The notes beneath the pieces are model-generated. The model did not search any database. It saw only the letters and a list, made by a program, of their open reading frames with translations, and was not told where the DNA came from. From the NCBI RefSeq assembly GCF_000516515.1, contig NZ_KI911784.1, positions 4,068,633 to 4,132,632 of the forward strand: a stretch of 64,000 bases of DNA, given 5' to 3'. Origin of the DNA: Chloroflexus sp. Y-396-1. Lineage in GTDB: Bacteria; Chloroflexota; Chloroflexia; Chloroflexales; Chloroflexaceae. Positions 27,202-35,423 of the stretch are shown here, in pieces. The first letter of the stretch is position 1. Each line of letters opens with the position of its first letter. The translations under genes and the position numbers were made by a program.

Positions 27202-28253
27202 ATGAATAATCGTTTCCTTGTTATTTCTACCTCTGCTTTTGCCCTGTTCGTCTATCTTATCGTATCAGAGTTAACTGTTCCTGCACTTTTACCAATCAAA
27301 CTCGCCAACCTCGTAGAAACAGACGGTTTCTACGAGATCGAATCCAACGGCGAGCAATTCTTTCGTTGGGCAAAAAGTGAGTCTATTTTCCATTTTCCAG
27401 GTTTTGAAACGGCTTCATCACTATATGTGACACTAAGACTTACCGCTCCTCAGTATCCGGGTGCCATTCCCGTTACAGCTCAAATACAAGTTGGTAACTC
27501 TTCCTCCATCAACTTCAATGTATCACCGACGTGGCGTCGCTATCATATTCTTGTCAGGATAACAGAACCAAGCTGGCACCAACCAGTATTGCGACTTACT
27601 ACCGATTCTTGGGTACCTAGTACCCACGACTCAAGACAACTGGGGATTGCTGTCAGCGGAGGCATAGTACAGCGTTTTGGTCCTCCCCGACTCCTTGCCG
27701 TTTTAGAGCGTGTATTGTTTCTAACTCCGTTTGTTGTTTTGTTCTTCTCCATAACAAGACGATGTAGTAATTTGATCATAATTATGGCAACTGTATGTGT
27801 AGTTTTACTTGATATATCGAATGTTTTTTCGACTAAAATATATACTGTCAACAGACTGGTCTACTGTAGGCGAGATCATCGCGGCTATAATTGCGGTAGA
27901 AGCATTACATTCTAGGCAACGGATACCACGTAATTTCCATCTCGGTATTGCCATTACAGGCGTTGGAACCGGCACTATGCTTATCTCTGAATTGGGATGG
28001 ATCATTGCAGGTGCTACATTTCTTGTCTGTGGTGCAAGCTTAGCTGCTGTCGCAATTAATTATCCATCCCCGAAACCTTCATTATTGTCCTTGTCTTCTC
28101 CCAACCGCTGGTTAAACGTTGCTCTTAGCTGTATCATTGCAGTTGTGCTTGCAGTCTTACTTGTCACTAGATTAGAAGATATAGATAGCCACTACCACGG
28201 TGATGAAAGCTTATGGGTTCCTATAGGTGTTCAGGCATTCCGAATGGCCTTTA
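27202..28253 (+). pseudogene. Truncated, frameshifted membrane glycosyltransferase (GT39/ArnT-like N-terminal part)
   Basis: Starts at ATG 27202 (NNRFLVISTSAFALFVYLIV, a membrane helix), with a soluble beta-sandwich-like region (about residues 30-160) and then membrane helices. Around 27840 coding sense moves from frame 1 to frame 2; the second part (27809-28253) continues with helices and ends in DSHYHGDESLWVPIGVQAFR, which resembles the first-loop DE catalytic motif of GT39/ArnT-type transferases. IS copy 3 then cuts the gene right after this motif. So it is broken twice and very likely non-functional. Confidence 0.6.
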
Positions 28254-29165
28254 GAGCCTATCCGAAAAACTGGTATACTTTTATCGTATGAGCACTGAAC
28301 CAACACCCAAGCGCACGCGTGCGCGCACACCAAACAACAAGACCACGACCGACTTTCGCATCTCGGACGACCTGTGGGCCGTGCTGGAACCGCTCCTGCC
28401 GGTCCGCGTGAACACCCATCGGTGTGGCGGCGGTCGTCCCCGCGTGTCCGATCGCCGCTGCGCCGACGCCATCTTTTACGTCCTCCGCACCGGCTGTCAG
28501 TGGGCGGCGTTAAACGCGACGGACCGGTGCCCCAAATCCACGGCGTATGATCGCTTTCGGGAGTGGGTCGCCGCTGGCGGGTTCCTGAAACGCTGGCAGG
28601 TCGGCGTCGAACGGTTTGATGAACTGAAAGGCATTGATTGGGACCGGCTGAGGATGGACGGGGCGATGACCACGGCGCCGCTAGGGGGGGAAAACAACCG
28701 GCCCCCATCCAACCGATCACGGGAAAGCGGGCGTCAAGCGGTCGTTGCTGACCGAGGGGCATGGCGTCCCCATCGGCGTGGCGATTGATGGAGCCAATCG
28801 CCACGATATGAAACCGGTGCGTGAGACGATCGAGCGCATCGTCGTGGCGCGACCGGAGCCGACGGAGGAGCGACCGCACGGCATGTGCCTGGATAAAGGC
28901 TATGATGATGCAGAAGTGCGCGCGACCTTGCGCGCCTTTGGCTTCACGGCGCACATTCGCAGTCGCGGCGCGGAAGCGAAGGAGAACGCACGTGAAGCGG
29001 GCAGGCGTGCGCGGCGCTGGGTGGTTGAGCGCAGCCACAGCTGGCGCAATCGGTTCCGTCGTTTGCTGATACCCTGGGAGAAAAAGCCTGAGCATTATCT
29101 TGCCTTCCTCCACTTCGCCTGTGGCTTGATTGCCTTGCGTGCTGCCGGGTTATTCGGATAGGCTC
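28254..29165 (+). mobile_element. IS5-family insertion sequence, copy 3 (912 bp, frameshifted)
   Basis: Same terminal repeats as copies 1 and 2. It is 3 bp longer: two extra T before the transposase start (TATACTTTTATCG instead of TATACTTATCG) and one extra base in the G/A run at about 28683-28694. Left flank TTA, right flank TAA. Confidence 0.94.
28288..29161 (+). pseudogene. IS5-family transposase, copy 3, with +1 frameshift
   Basis: The first 130 or so codons match copies 1 and 2 up to APLGG; then GGGGGGGAAAA replaces GGGGGAAAAA, adding one base. The first frame ends at 28788 and the rest (from about 28691, with ATG at 28745) is in the next frame to the stop at 29159-29161. Asp124 is on one side; Asp202 and Glu247 on the other. 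Unless slippage on the G7A4 run restores the frame, no active enzyme is made. Confidence 0.85.
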
Positions 29166-29217
29166 TAAGTGCTTGCAGCCGATCTCTTTTGTTCACCCCC
29201 TTCTCTGTCTGATCAGG

Positions 29218-30015
29218 CTACGGCCCGTAAGGAAACTGGCCGCTTCCATTCACTAATTCACCCGGAGAATTACTATTCCGTGAAAGAGTAGTAAATTGTA
29301 CAGTTTCAGTCAGCACATTCCCGTAAATATCGGTAATGCGCAACGTAAAGGGGCCAGTCTCGCCGTTCGCGCAGTTGCATTGACGAATAAAGTAATTGTA
29401 TGTGGTACGGCTGAGCTGTACCCATTGATTCTGCGGAGTCAGATATTCCAGTTGCGCAATTGGATTGCGATGGTTACGTACCTGAAATGCCAGCCACCAT
29501 GGATTGCTCCCAGCTTTGAGGTGAAACTGCACTGACCCGCTCAGTATTGGACTGATGACACGCCAGGTAATTGGTACGCGGCCCCATGCTCTTGGGGCAA
29601 TGCGATCAAACGCTTCTGGGCTGAGATCGAGATGGTTTAAGCCACATCCCGGATTATCCGGACACATATCGACAATCCGAACAATGACGCTCCCTTGGGG
29701 CCCGAAAACTTCAACATACGCCCCACAATAGTCAGCATTGCCATAATTAAGGTAACTAATTGCGGCTACCATACGATCGCCAGGGATCGGGTCAAACAGA
29801 CAACTTCCGCTCCCATCAGCTTCGAGATAGTACGTAGCCTCTCCGCTTAGCAACGGATTCTGGGCCGGTCGCACGACTAATGGCAGGTGCACACGGTACG
29901 GTGGTTGGGCAGATACCGCAGGAATGCACAACGCAATCAATCCTGCCAGACAGAGGAGTAGCAGATTGGATCGTCGGCGAGAGATCAACTGTACGCTCCT
30001 AGTTGAGCATCGCAT
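29218..30015 (-). CDS. Secreted bacterial expansin-like protein
   Basis: 265 residues with a signal peptide (LLLLCLAGLIALCIPAVSA). Two expansin domains are visible. D1, a double-psi beta-barrel: GEATYYLEADGSGSCLFDP, YCGAYVEVFGPQGSVIVRIVD, MCPDNPGCGLNHLDLSPEAF with the Asp equivalent to the essential residue of bacterial expansins. D2, CBM63-like: KAGSNPWWLAFQVRNHRNPI, LEYLTPQNQWVQLSRTTYN. Expansins loosen cellulose-containing networks without hydrolysis. Start ATG at 30015 with AGGAG six bases upstream. Probably acts on mat or sheath polysaccharide. Confidence 0.85.
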   Translation of the reverse strand: MRCSTRSVQLISRRRSNLLLLCLAGLIALCIPAVSAQPPYRVHLPLVVRPAQNPLLSGEATYYLEADGSGSCLFDPIPGDRMVAAISYLNYGNADYCGAYVEVFGPQGSVIVRIVDMCPDNPGCGLNHLDLSPEAFDRIAPRAWGRVPITWRVISPILSGSVQFHLKAGSNPWWLAFQVRNHRNPIAQLEYLTPQNQWVQLSRTTYNYFIRQCNCANGETGPFTLRITDIYGNVLTETVQFTTLSRNSNSPGELVNGSGQFPYGP

Positions 30016-30046
30016 ACGTATCTCCTTTGAGCCAGCGTCCTGTTTC

Positions 30047-31858
30047 CTACTCCTCCGCTTTCACCAACGCTTCCAAACGATCAATGTACGAGGCCATCAC
30101 GGCAAAGGTACGTTCAATTGGTTCAGGAGAAGCTAGATCAACCCCAGCCCGACGTAGAATCTCTAAGGGGAAGCGCGATCCGCCCGCCTTCAAAAATTCG
30201 TTAATGTAGCGCTCAGCCGCTCCAGCCTCGCCGGCAATAATGGGTGCCGCCAGGGCATGGGCGCCGGCGATACCGGTTGCGTACTGGTACACGTAGAAAT
30301 TGGCGTATAAATGGGTTGAGAATTGGGCCCACGTATTTCCAACCCGCGCCCGATCAACGACGACCTCTGATCCGTATCCCTCGGCAAAGAGATCGGCCAT
30401 CAGTTCGTTGAAAATTGCAGCGGTTAACGGCTGTCCACGTTCGGCACGCTGATGGATAACCAGCTCGAAACGTGCCAGCGTCGGCATGATAAAGAAGTAG
30501 CGATGGAAATTCGCCATCGCCTCCTCGATAATGGCGATCTGCGCGTTGCGATCAGGTAGCGTTTTAAACAGATAGTCCCGCACCAGCGCCTGATTGAAGT
30601 TTGAGGCGACTTCAGCCAGAAAAAGACCATAATTAGTATAGATGACGGGTTGGGTGCGACGTGTGTAATATGAATGCATCGAATGGCCTAATTCGTGGGC
30701 CAGGGTACTCAGGCTGAAGATGTCATCGTTATACGACATCATAATGAAGGGATGAGTGCCGGGAGCACCGGTTGAAAACGCACCGGCGCGTTTGCCACGG
30801 TTCGGATAGACATCAACCCAGCGCTGTTCCTGTAGACCACGCCGCATGATCTGCACGTATTCAGCACCCAGAGGTGCCATTCCTTCGCAAATCCACTCAA
30901 TTGCCTGCTCGTAGGGCACGACCAGAGGCGTAGCCAGCGGTGCTTTGGTATCGTAGACGTGTAACTCGTCAACGCCAAGAGCGGCCCGACGCACGCGCCA
31001 GTAGCGATGCCAAACCGGTACATGGCGTTCAAAGGTAGCAATCAAATTGTGGAAAACCTCCAATGGAATAAAATTCGGCTTTAAAGCTGCTTCCAATGCC
31101 GAAGCGTAACGTCGCGCACGGGCGATGAAAACGTTCTGTTTGACCCCGGCAGCAAGACATTGGGCCATTGTATTCTCAACGGCAATATGGGCATCGGCAT
31201 ATCCCTCCCAGGCATTCTTACGGAGGGTTCGGTCGGGATGGGTAATGAGAGCGTTAATCGTTCCCTGTGTGATCTCATGCGCTACACCCTGACTATCGCA
31301 GGCAGGCGGAAAGCGTAATTCGGCATTGGCCAACACCCCATGGATCGCACTAGCTGCCGCGAATGGATCACGTACCTGCCCTAATAGCTCCTCGATCTCG
31401 GCCGAACGAACGTGTGCTGCACGGGCGATCAGTCGCTCGAAATAATGGGTATAGGTTGCCAGGGATTCATCGTGCTCGGCCCACGCCAGCAGTTGTTCAC
31501 CGCCTATTGCCAGCAGCTCCGGTTCTCCAAACGCCAACGCCGCACTGGCACGAGCCTGTAACCCAATTGCGCGATCACGCATAGCGCTTGCTTCGCGATC
31601 GTTGGTATCGACGGCATAAAACATTGTGGCAAACACTGTGATCTGACCAACGTTGCGGAGGATGGCTTCACTCAACCCCAGGAACTCGTTGATGACCTGG
31701 GGCCCTTCATGCAACCGACCACGAAACCGTGCAGCGTTGGCAATCATCGCATCGGTTTCATCTATTGCTGCTTCCCACGCTGACTGTGAGGGAAAGATAC
31801 TGTATGGATTCCATTTGTAGCGGTCAGGGATTGCGCTGCGCTCCGGAATTGTCTGCAT
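30047..31858 (-). CDS. pepF: Oligoendopeptidase F (M3 family)
   Basis: Cytoplasmic zinc peptidase that degrades short peptides. 603 residues, the family size. Zinc motif HELGHSMH in [16 protein letters not shown], the distal Glu in [14 protein letters not shown], upstream M3B motif [24 protein letters not shown], and [14 protein letters not shown] near the C-terminus. Start ATG 31858 with GAGGAG eight bases upstream. Follows the antiporter gene on the same strand after about 60 bp. Confidence 0.94.
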   Translation of the reverse strand: MQTIPERSAIPDRYKWNPYSIFPSQSAWEAAIDETDAMIANAARFRGRLHEGPQVINEFLGLSEAILRNVGQITVFATMFYAVDTNDREASAMRDRAIGLQARASAALAFGEPELLAIGGEQLLAWAEHDESLATYTHYFERLIARAAHVRSAEIEELLGQVRDPFAAASAIHGVLANAELRFPPACDSQGVAHEITQGTINALITHPDRTLRKNAWEGYADAHIAVENTMAQCLAAGVKQNVFIARARRYASALEAALKPNFIPLEVFHNLIATFERHVPVWHRYWRVRRAALGVDELHVYDTKAPLATPLVVPYEQAIEWICEGMAPLGAEYVQIMRRGLQEQRWVDVYPNRGKRAGAFSTGAPGTHPFIMMSYNDDIFSLSTLAHELGHSMHSYYTRRTQPVIYTNYGLFLAEVASNFNQALVRDYLFKTLPDRNAQIAIIEEAMANFHRYFFIMPTLARFELVIHQRAERGQPLTAAIFNELMADLFAEGYGSEVVVDRARVGNTWAQFSTHLYANFYVYQYATGIAGAHALAAPIIAGEAGAAERYINEFLKAGGSRFPLEILRRAGVDLASPEPIERTFAVMASYIDRLEALVKAEE

Positions 31859-31917
31859 AGCATGGTCTCCTCTGTACGATAACGGTTCGCGGGTATTATA
31901 CTCGTTTGTGCCACGTT

Positions 31918-33462
31918 TCAGCGGATTGGTTCGCTCGTTTCCTCTTGCATGACGGTTCGCGCCTCAACCTGACCCTGAGCGCCGATTTGGAATGGACTGA
32001 GGGGCTGCAAGCTACAACTGGCGCAGAGTTTGGTTACTGCTGGCAACGCGGTTGGGGCAACGAGCAACACAAGCCGATCATTGGGTGCAAAGACGGTGCT
32101 GCCATTAGGAATGATATAGCCTTCGTCACGTTGAATCTGAACGACGAGCAGCCCACGTGGAAGATCGGCGTCAATCAGTGATTTACCGACAAGTTCTGAG
32201 TTTGGGGGAATATGAGCTTCAAGAATTTGGCTTGAGCCACTCACTTCGGGAACGAAGAGATGACTGTCAACACGTTCGGCTTGCGTTGTCATCACACCGA
32301 GACGACGAGCGACCCAACGGATCGAAATCCCTTGCAGTAGCACCGAGATGAGCACGATGAAAAACACCAGATTGAAAAGGAAGGGGGCATCGGGCACCCC
32401 AGCTAGTAAGGGGAAAGTAGCCAACACAATCGGTACTGCACCACGTAATCCGGCCCAGGCAACCATGAAGAGCTGTGAAAGCGAGCGCCGCCACCAGCCT
32501 ATCGCGATGATCACCGAGATCGGTCGAGCGACAAAGACGAGCCAGAGCGCCATAGCTAGGCCTTGCCCAGCGATAGCCGGTAGTTGTGATGGAAAGACGA
32601 GCAGACCCAGGATCAAGAACATGGTAATCTGGCAGAGCCATGCCACGCCATCGTGAAAACGCAGAATAGAACGTTTGTGAACAATATTGGCGTTGCCCAG
32701 AATGATTCCGGCCAGGTAAACTGCCAGGAAGCCGTTGCCACCAATAATCGCTGTAAAGCCGTAAGTAAGGAGTGTTAGCGCCATTGTTAGTACGACATAT
32801 AGCCCTTCTTGTTGTAATCGAATGCGGTTGATAACCCAGGTCATGATTCGACCGAATGCGTATCCGCCGGCTGCACCTAACACCATCTGAATGATGAACA
32901 GGGGGATGAGTGTCAGCAGTAATGATTCAGGGTTCATCAGCAGTTGGGTTAGGCCGACGGTGAGAAACACCGCGATGGGGTCATTACTCCCCGACTCGAG
33001 CTCGATCAACGGTTCAAGTCTGTGCTTGAGATGGATACCGCGTGAGCGCATCACGTTAAAGACCGCAGCCGCATCGGTAGAGGAGATAATCGCACCCAAG
33101 AGCAGGGCGAGTGGCCAGTCGAAGCCAAGAATGAAATGTGCACCAACAGCAGCGATGAGCGTACTGACCAACACCCCAACGTTGGCAAGAATTAGTCCTT
33201 CAGTGAGGACCGGTTTGATGATCTTCCAATCCGTGTCTAATCCCCCTGAGAAGAGGATGTAGACAAGCGCTACCACACCAATGAGCTGGGCCAGTGCGGC
33301 ATCGGTAAAAACAATGCCTCCTGGCCCATCCGAACCGGCCAGCATCCCAACAGCCATAAACAGGATGAGTGCCGGGATGCCGAACCGGTTTGATGCCCGC
33401 GTTGCGGCGACACTAATTGCCAGGAGGAGGCCAGTTATAAGCAATAATGGTTCGCTCGCCAT
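31918..33462 (-). CDS. CPA1-type cation/proton antiporter (NhaP2/CvrA-like) with TrkA-C domain
   Basis: 514 residues from ATG 33462 (GGAG seven bases upstream); the open frame to 33954 is non-coding. About twelve membrane segments with the exchanger signatures [18 protein letters not shown] and [17 protein letters not shown], the last typical of NhaP2/CvrA K+(Na+)/H+ antiporters. The cytoplasmic tail ([20 protein letters not shown] ... [10 protein letters not shown]) is a TrkA-C ligand-binding module. Exchanges K+ or Na+ for protons at the membrane; ion preference not inferable. Confidence 0.9.
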   Translation of the reverse strand: MASEPLLLITGLLLAISVAATRASNRFGIPALILFMAVGMLAGSDGPGGIVFTDAALAQLIGVVALVYILFSGGLDTDWKIIKPVLTEGLILANVGVLVSTLIAAVGAHFILGFDWPLALLLGAIISSTDAAAVFNVMRSRGIHLKHRLEPLIELESGSNDPIAVFLTVGLTQLLMNPESLLLTLIPLFIIQMVLGAAGGYAFGRIMTWVINRIRLQQEGLYVVLTMALTLLTYGFTAIIGGNGFLAVYLAGIILGNANIVHKRSILRFHDGVAWLCQITMFLILGLLVFPSQLPAIAGQGLAMALWLVFVARPISVIIAIGWWRRSLSQLFMVAWAGLRGAVPIVLATFPLLAGVPDAPFLFNLVFFIVLISVLLQGISIRWVARRLGVMTTQAERVDSHLFVPEVSGSSQILEAHIPPNSELVGKSLIDADLPRGLLVVQIQRDEGYIIPNGSTVFAPNDRLVLLVAPTALPAVTKLCASCSLQPLSPFQIGAQGQVEARTVMQEETSEPIR

Positions 33463-33766
33463 AGATGTTCTCCAACGTGCAGGTAAGAGTAGCATAACAC
33501 ACTTCGGGGGAACTTCGGAGAAGTGGCTGTGAGTTTGTAGTCGTTTGGAGTGGAAATGCGGGGCAACGGTTCCCTGCTGCCACTCCACAGTCTTCGCGGA
33601 CTGACCGATCGCGTTCGACAGCGAAAAATGACGCTTCGTGCCAGTTATGCCCGTCACCGTAGCGGTGGGGGCGAGTGTAAAACCCGCCCCAGATGGCGTA
33701 TTTGATAGAGGAAAGGTGAGCAAGTTACCTGTTATGATGTTGTAAACAAACACAAACCGTGCAACA
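33463..33766. other. Gene-free spacer
   Basis: About 300 bp between the antiporter and the deoxyhypusine-synthase homologue. No gene seen. The promoter of the antiporter probably lies near 33463-33540; nothing specific is recognised. Confidence 0.5.
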
Positions 33767-34744
33767 TTACCAACCCAGCACCAGCGCGAAAATGAGTGGG
33801 GCAACAATGGTGGCATCTGATTCAATGACGAACTTCGGCGTGTCAACTGCCAGCTTGCCCCAGGTGATCTTCTCATTTGGTTCGGCGCCTGAATATGAAC
33901 CGTAGCTCGTGGTTGAATCGCTGATCTGGCAGAAATATCCCCAGACCGGAACACCTTCGCGTCTTAAATCTTGATGTAACATCGGCACAACACAAATCGG
34001 AAAATCGCCGGCAATACCGCCACCGATCTGGAAAAAGCCAATCGAAGTTTCTGCCGATGTGCGGGTATACCAGTCGGCCAGGTCGATCATATACTCAATA
34101 CCGGTGCGTACTGTGTGAACATTCTTGATTTCGCTGGTGATACAATGGGCAGCATACATATTACCGGTCGTCGAATCTTCCCATCCTGGGACATAGATCG
34201 GCAGGTTTCGCTCCATTGCAGCATAGACCCATGAATCACGCGGATCAATTTGGTAATACTGTTCGAGTTTACCGGTGCGCAAGATGCGATAGATAAACTC
34301 GTGCGGGAAGTAGCGTTCACCGGATTGATCCGCCTGCATCCACTCATCGAGTAGTGCTTTCTCGAGGCGCCTCAAAGCCTCTTCTTCAGGAATGCAGGTA
34401 TCGGTCACTCGGTTCATGTGGCGTTCCAGCAGCTCTTGTTCTTGCTGCGGACTCAGGTCGCGGTAATGGGGCACTCGCTCGTAGAAGTCGTGGGCGATCA
34501 GATTGAAAATATCCTCTTCCAGATTAGCGCCAGTACAAGAAATCGCATGCACTTTGTTTTGCCGGATCATCTCGGCCAGGGAAAGACCGAGTTCGGCAGT
34601 GCTCATTGCACCGGCCAGGGTAATCATCATCTTTCCACCCTGATCGAGATGACGGCGATACGCCTCGGCGGCGTCGACCAACGCAGCCGCGTTGAAATGA
34701 CGAAAATGATGACGGATAAACTGGCTAACTGCTCCGTTAGTCAT
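33767..34744 (-). CDS. Deoxyhypusine synthase-family protein (bacterial; possible homospermidine synthase)
   Basis: 325 residues with the whole DHS fold: MMITLAGAMSTAELGLSLAE (NAD-binding entry), VHAISCTGANLEEDIFN, YVPGWEDSTTGNMYAAH, SIGFFQIGGGIAGDFPIC and GSYSGAEPNEKITWGKLAVD, where WGK carries the Lys that forms the enzyme-imine intermediate in eukaryotic DHS. In eukaryotes and archaea it modifies eIF5A with spermidine. Bacteria lack eIF5A; bacterial homologues are thought to act on polyamines (homospermidine formation) or unknown targets. Start ATG 34744 with AAAGGA upstream. Confidence 0.85.
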   Translation of the reverse strand: MTNGAVSQFIRHHFRHFNAAALVDAAEAYRRHLDQGGKMMITLAGAMSTAELGLSLAEMIRQNKVHAISCTGANLEEDIFNLIAHDFYERVPHYRDLSPQQEQELLERHMNRVTDTCIPEEEALRRLEKALLDEWMQADQSGERYFPHEFIYRILRTGKLEQYYQIDPRDSWVYAAMERNLPIYVPGWEDSTTGNMYAAHCITSEIKNVHTVRTGIEYMIDLADWYTRTSAETSIGFFQIGGGIAGDFPICVVPMLHQDLRREGVPVWGYFCQISDSTTSYGSYSGAEPNEKITWGKLAVDTPKFVIESDATIVAPLIFALVLGW

Positions 34745-35108
34745 TACTGTATGTCCTTTCTGGTAACTTTATCCCGTAGTACCGGTAATGATGTACGGCA
34801 GGCGTACTCCGCTGATTATAGCACCTTCCTCCCACTGACCCGTTACTCGTGAAAGTATCCACCCGAAACCAGGGAATAATTTACCAAAACTTTACACAAA
34901 ACTTAACCTGTGCTGAAAAAGGATTGCTACAATCATCTCACCGCGATATGAGATGCATAACCGGCATATTGTATGCCAGCCAGTGCACTGTTGTTGCCAA
35001 CCATGGAATATGGCACCTCTCACCAGGTCTGTGAGCAGTACTGGCATCGCAGGAATGGTCGGAGTGCATCGTCTGGAAGTAGCAGTGTAGCAAGTCGAAG
35101 GAGGTCCT
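34745..35108 (+). promoter_or_regulatory. Intergenic region with candidate promoter for the symporter pair
   Basis: 364 bp between divergent genes. TACAAT (34928-34933), preceded by TTGC, is a fair -10; the closest -35-like TTAACC is 19 nt upstream. It would leave a leader of about 170 nt before the DUF4212 gene. No other feature seen. Confidence 0.3.
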
Positions 35109-35390
35109 ATGTCGGATCTAACGAAGCTCCCGGTGGCGGAGCGAAATCGTCGGTACTGGCAGGAAAACCTACGCCTGATCACCATTCTGCTGGTGATCTG
35201 GTTCGCTGTTTCCTATGTGCCAGTCTTGTTTGTCGAGGCGCTGAACAACATCGTCATTGCCGGTTTTCCTCTCGGCTACTACATGGGCAGTCAAGGATCG
35301 CTCATTGTCTTCGTCGTCGAAATTTTCTACTACGCTTACGCAATGAACAAGTTGGATGCCAAGTACGGTTTGAGTGATCGTGACCGCTAA
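35109..35390 (+). CDS. DUF4212 small subunit of a sodium:solute symporter
   Basis: 93 residues, two membrane helices (LRLITILLVIWFAVSYVPVL and LIVFVVEIFYYAYAMNKL) with the DUF4212 signature RRYWQENLRLI and GFPLGYYMGSQGSL. In bacteria this small protein is encoded directly before a VC_2705-type sodium:solute symporter, as here (33-nt gap). Start ATG with AGGAGG four bases upstream. Together they are thought to take up organic acids such as acetate. Confidence 0.93.
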   Translation: MSDLTKLPVAERNRRYWQENLRLITILLVIWFAVSYVPVLFVEALNNIVIAGFPLGYYMGSQGSLIVFVVEIFYYAYAMNKLDAKYGLSDRDR

Positions 35391-35423
35391 TAAAGTCTTG
35401 TCATCTTCAAAGGAGGAGAACTG

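Larger units (their letters stand above)
23190..29168 (+). mobile_element. Putative IS-bounded island (copy 2 - AT-rich glycan genes - copy 3)
   Basis: Two directly repeated IS copies bound about 4.15 kb of AT-rich DNA holding sugar-transfer membrane genes. Outer flanks are TAA (23190-23192 and 29166-29168) and inner flanks TTA (24102-24104 and 28251-28253). Each IS alone therefore has mismatched target repeats, but the pair has matched outer and matched inner repeats. This fits integration of a circle carrying a TTA-flanked IS into a TAA-flanked chromosomal IS by homologous recombination. Composition differs visibly from the housekeeping genes on both sides. Confidence 0.65.

Noticed and set aside
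28211-29113. 300-codon minus-strand frame across IS copy 3
   Set aside because: Shadow of the transposase; parallel shadow frames appear in copies 1 and 2, and the sequence is Arg/Ser/Pro-rich without motifs.
23190-29168. Classical composite transposon with one outer target duplication
   Set aside because: It explains the outer TAA pair but not the matching inner TTA pair; integration through a shared IS explains both.
33463-33954. 164-residue N-terminal extension of the antiporter
   Set aside because: No ribosome site, low-complexity non-membrane sequence, and a strong site directly before ATG 33462.
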